Positions 62,274-64,000 of a stretch of DNA of 64,000 nt are shown here, piece by piece. The translations under genes were made by a program, and so were the position numbers. The notes beneath the pieces are model-generated. The model made no database searches. It saw only the letters and a list, made by a program, of their open reading frames with translations, and was not told where the DNA came from. Position 1 is the first letter of the stretch. Each line of letters begins with the position of its first letter. The DNA lies in contig OX485805.1 in the NCBI GenBank assembly GCA_950295325.1, forward strand, positions 24,663,501 through 24,727,500, given 5' to 3'. This DNA is from Polytrichum commune. Lineage: Eukaryota; Streptophyta; Polytrichopsida; Polytrichales; Polytrichaceae.

Positions 62274-63332
62274 TTATGGCCAGGCATGGATGAAGTACCC
62301 CTTCGACCGCAGGCTGGCCATAAGCTGTGTTGCTTCCTTGCGAGAGTGCTCAAACTTATCCCAGTGGTATGCAGACATGGACGTGTGGTGGTAATGAATC
62401 TCCACAAACAACTCGTCGATGATTTTGGACATGTCCAAGTCATTCAACCATCTCATCAGTATCGGCCACTCCGCCCCCTCAATGTCCATCTTAACAATGA
62501 CCGTATCTGAAGCCGTCAGGTTCAACTCTTCTTTCATGAACCTCGTTATGTTGATGGAGTTTGTCAAGCCGTCATCGTAGTCGGCCACAAATTTGTTGTA
62601 GACCTTCATCCGTTGCAGCATCCAGTCCGGGATGCCAGGCTCTGATCTCACACGGTTTGCTGAATTCGAAAAACTTGGCAGCCAGTTTCCCTCTTCATCG
62701 GCGCCATGCTCAGGAATGCGAAAAAAGTTGGGGATCGCTTCGAACGCGTGGACTTCCGTGAAATCGCAAGGATACATCTTCATGAACCATTGTACGCTAG
62801 TGTGGAAATTGTTTGCCCCTAAATCGAGGAACACCCGGCGGCTCCGCACGTTCAGGTCAACTTTACTTCCATAAAGCCATGGAAGCAGATGCGTTTTATC
62901 TTCAACATCTTTGACAAACTGCAGTGTGAATCCTCGCCGAAAATTGTTCACCTCATCCAAGCTTTCGATCAGCTGCCCCTTCACATTGCATCTGGCGGGC
63001 CTCCCCATCCACTTCATTTGGTTCCATGGGTCTGCCTTCGAATCTTGAGGTGCGCTACCAAGATGACCAAATACCGAATCACAGATAGCATCCTGTTTTC
63101 CAGCACTGTCAACCCTGATATTGTCAATATTTTTGTCTTCCTGATCAAACACTGCAGGTGTTGCAGACTGCAAACCCCCTGAATGATGTATGAAAAAATC
63201 AAGTAGAATGTAACTAAGCAGAACTAAAATAACAAAGCGCAATACTCGTGAGGAGTTCATTCGACCCGCTGCGTGCATGTCATTAGAAAACTTCATGATT
63301 GTCATTGATGGAATTACTATTTTTCCTCTCAA
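62274..63332 (-). CDS. FkbM-like methyltransferase, type II membrane protein
   Basis: Single-exon gene, 352 aa. Residues about 30-48 form one hydrophobic anchor after a short basic N terminus, so the catalytic part probably faces the Golgi or ER lumen. Two sequons (N261-I-T, N271-L-T) fit a lumenal fold. VFLDLGAN (167-174) matches the glycine-rich SAM-binding motif I, and KMDIEGAEWPIL (281-292) is the hallmark of FkbM-type methyltransferases. Substrate unknown; a sugar or glycan O-methylation is possible but not shown. The longest ATG (63332) is used; Met10, Met13, Met19 and Met25 are alternatives that keep the anchor. No intron is needed. The region upstream to the window end has no gene. 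Confidence 0.85.
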   Translation of the reverse strand: MRGKIVIPSMTIMKFSNDMHAAGRMNSSRVLRFVILVLLSYILLDFFIHHSGGLQSATPAVFDQEDKNIDNIRVDSAGKQDAICDSVFGHLGSAPQDSKADPWNQMKWMGRPARCNVKGQLIESLDEVNNFRRGFTLQFVKDVEDKTHLLPWLYGSKVDLNVRSRRVFLDLGANNFHTSVQWFMKMYPCDFTEVHAFEAIPNFFRIPEHGADEEGNWLPSFSNSANRVRSEPGIPDWMLQRMKVYNKFVADYDDGLTNSINITRFMKEELNLTASDTVIVKMDIEGAEWPILMRWLNDLDMSKIIDELFVEIHYHHTSMSAYHWDKFEHSRKEATQLMASLRSKGYFIHAWP

Positions 63333-64000
63333 GCAAGATTATTGCCAATATCCAGAACAATTTTCTGTTGTTTGAACCTAAATCCCCACACCCTGGTTTC
63401 CAAACCAGGCACTGTAAACCTGGTCCAGCACATGTAGAATGAGGAAAGGGCTAAATTTTGCGTATCTATCAATCAAATCAAGAGATAGATGACACCACCC
63501 GGGGCTGGCATGATTTGAGAGATGCTTCACCCTTGGCCATAGACTGAGCTCATATGTAAACATGACACAAGGTTACAGAGATTGGCTATGAGAGGTGATT
63601 ATTCTTAGGAAATAAAGAATGTATTTAATGTTCATAAATTTATGATTTCAAAAACTTAAATTTAGAAGCACAAAAAGTGAGATTGGCACATGACTTCAGT
63701 TCCTATAATATATGAGACGTGTAACTTAGGGTTCTTTATACTTCTATTCTGTAGTCTATGGGAATCGGTCTTTCACCTCTAACTGCTTGCATTGTACATG
63801 GCATTGTATAGGCTTATTTGGACATGATTGGCGACAACATGTGGTTTTGATTTGGGATTAGGCTAATACATGTTAGGATTAAGGGTTGGAGGCATGTAGG
63901 GATATGAGAAGTTGCTTATTTTATTTTTTTAAATTAAATAAAATTTTATGGGCTTAGTTTTAAGTAAAAATTTTTTTTTGAAATTATAAATGTTCTTGAC
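63333..64000. other. Upstream region of the methyltransferase gene, no gene
   Basis: AT-rich with poly-A/T runs near the end. It probably includes the promoter of the minus-strand methyltransferase, but no element was identified. I see no coding sequence. Confidence 0.4.

Overview
The window is nuclear DNA of a eukaryote, almost certainly a land plant. Two of its genes, VAC14 and CSB/CHR8, match the plant forms closely along their whole length. All multi-exon genes use GT-AG introns, there are no operons, and the spaces between genes are AT-rich and full of short TIR transposons and a decayed LINE. The P4-ATPase does not look like a standard seed-plant ALA protein, so a bryophyte, lycophyte or fern is my best guess. 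Rank below land plant cannot be settled from this sequence.

Layout: 1-8.2 kb is a repeat-rich gap holding two copies of a 0.5-kb MITE, a dead LINE reverse transcriptase split by a nested TIR element, and a tandem duplication. 8.25-20.7 kb (minus) is a 22-exon P4-type ATPase (lipid flippase). My splice model is in frame throughout (5,253 bp, 1,750 aa) and carries a tail of nearly 600 residues with 15-residue Ser/Thr-Pro-Arg repeats. 23.1-25.9 kb (minus) is an unrecognised coiled-coil, single-TM protein whose last three coding exons are tandem duplicates of one phase-0 exon. 26.1-37.5 kb is a gene desert with Harbinger-like MITEs (TSD TTA/TAA), other TIR elements and local tandem repeats. 37.5-39.8 kb is a GC-rich leader/promoter region. 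39.8-48.0 kb (plus) is VAC14 (20 exons, 756 aa). 50.3-56.8 kb (plus) is CSB/ERCC6/CHR8 (7 exons, 1,277 aa). 57.4-59.7 kb is another repeat cluster. 61.07-61.68 kb (plus) holds the last two exons of a small CHORD-like Cys/His protein. 62.27-63.33 kb (minus) is a single-exon FkbM-like type II membrane methyltransferase that converges on it.

The genes do not form a pathway. VAC14 (PI(3,5)P2 scaffold) and the flippase both act on endomembrane lipids, but nothing in the sequence links them. CSB acts in transcription-coupled DNA repair. The points most worth following up are the flippase (long repeat tail, DGDT in place of the DGET motif, a possible short isoform by intron retention), the exon-duplicated membrane protein, and the nested TIR element whose removal restores the LINE reading frame. 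Exon coordinates were assigned by eye from splice signals, phase and family alignment. No search or alignment program was run.
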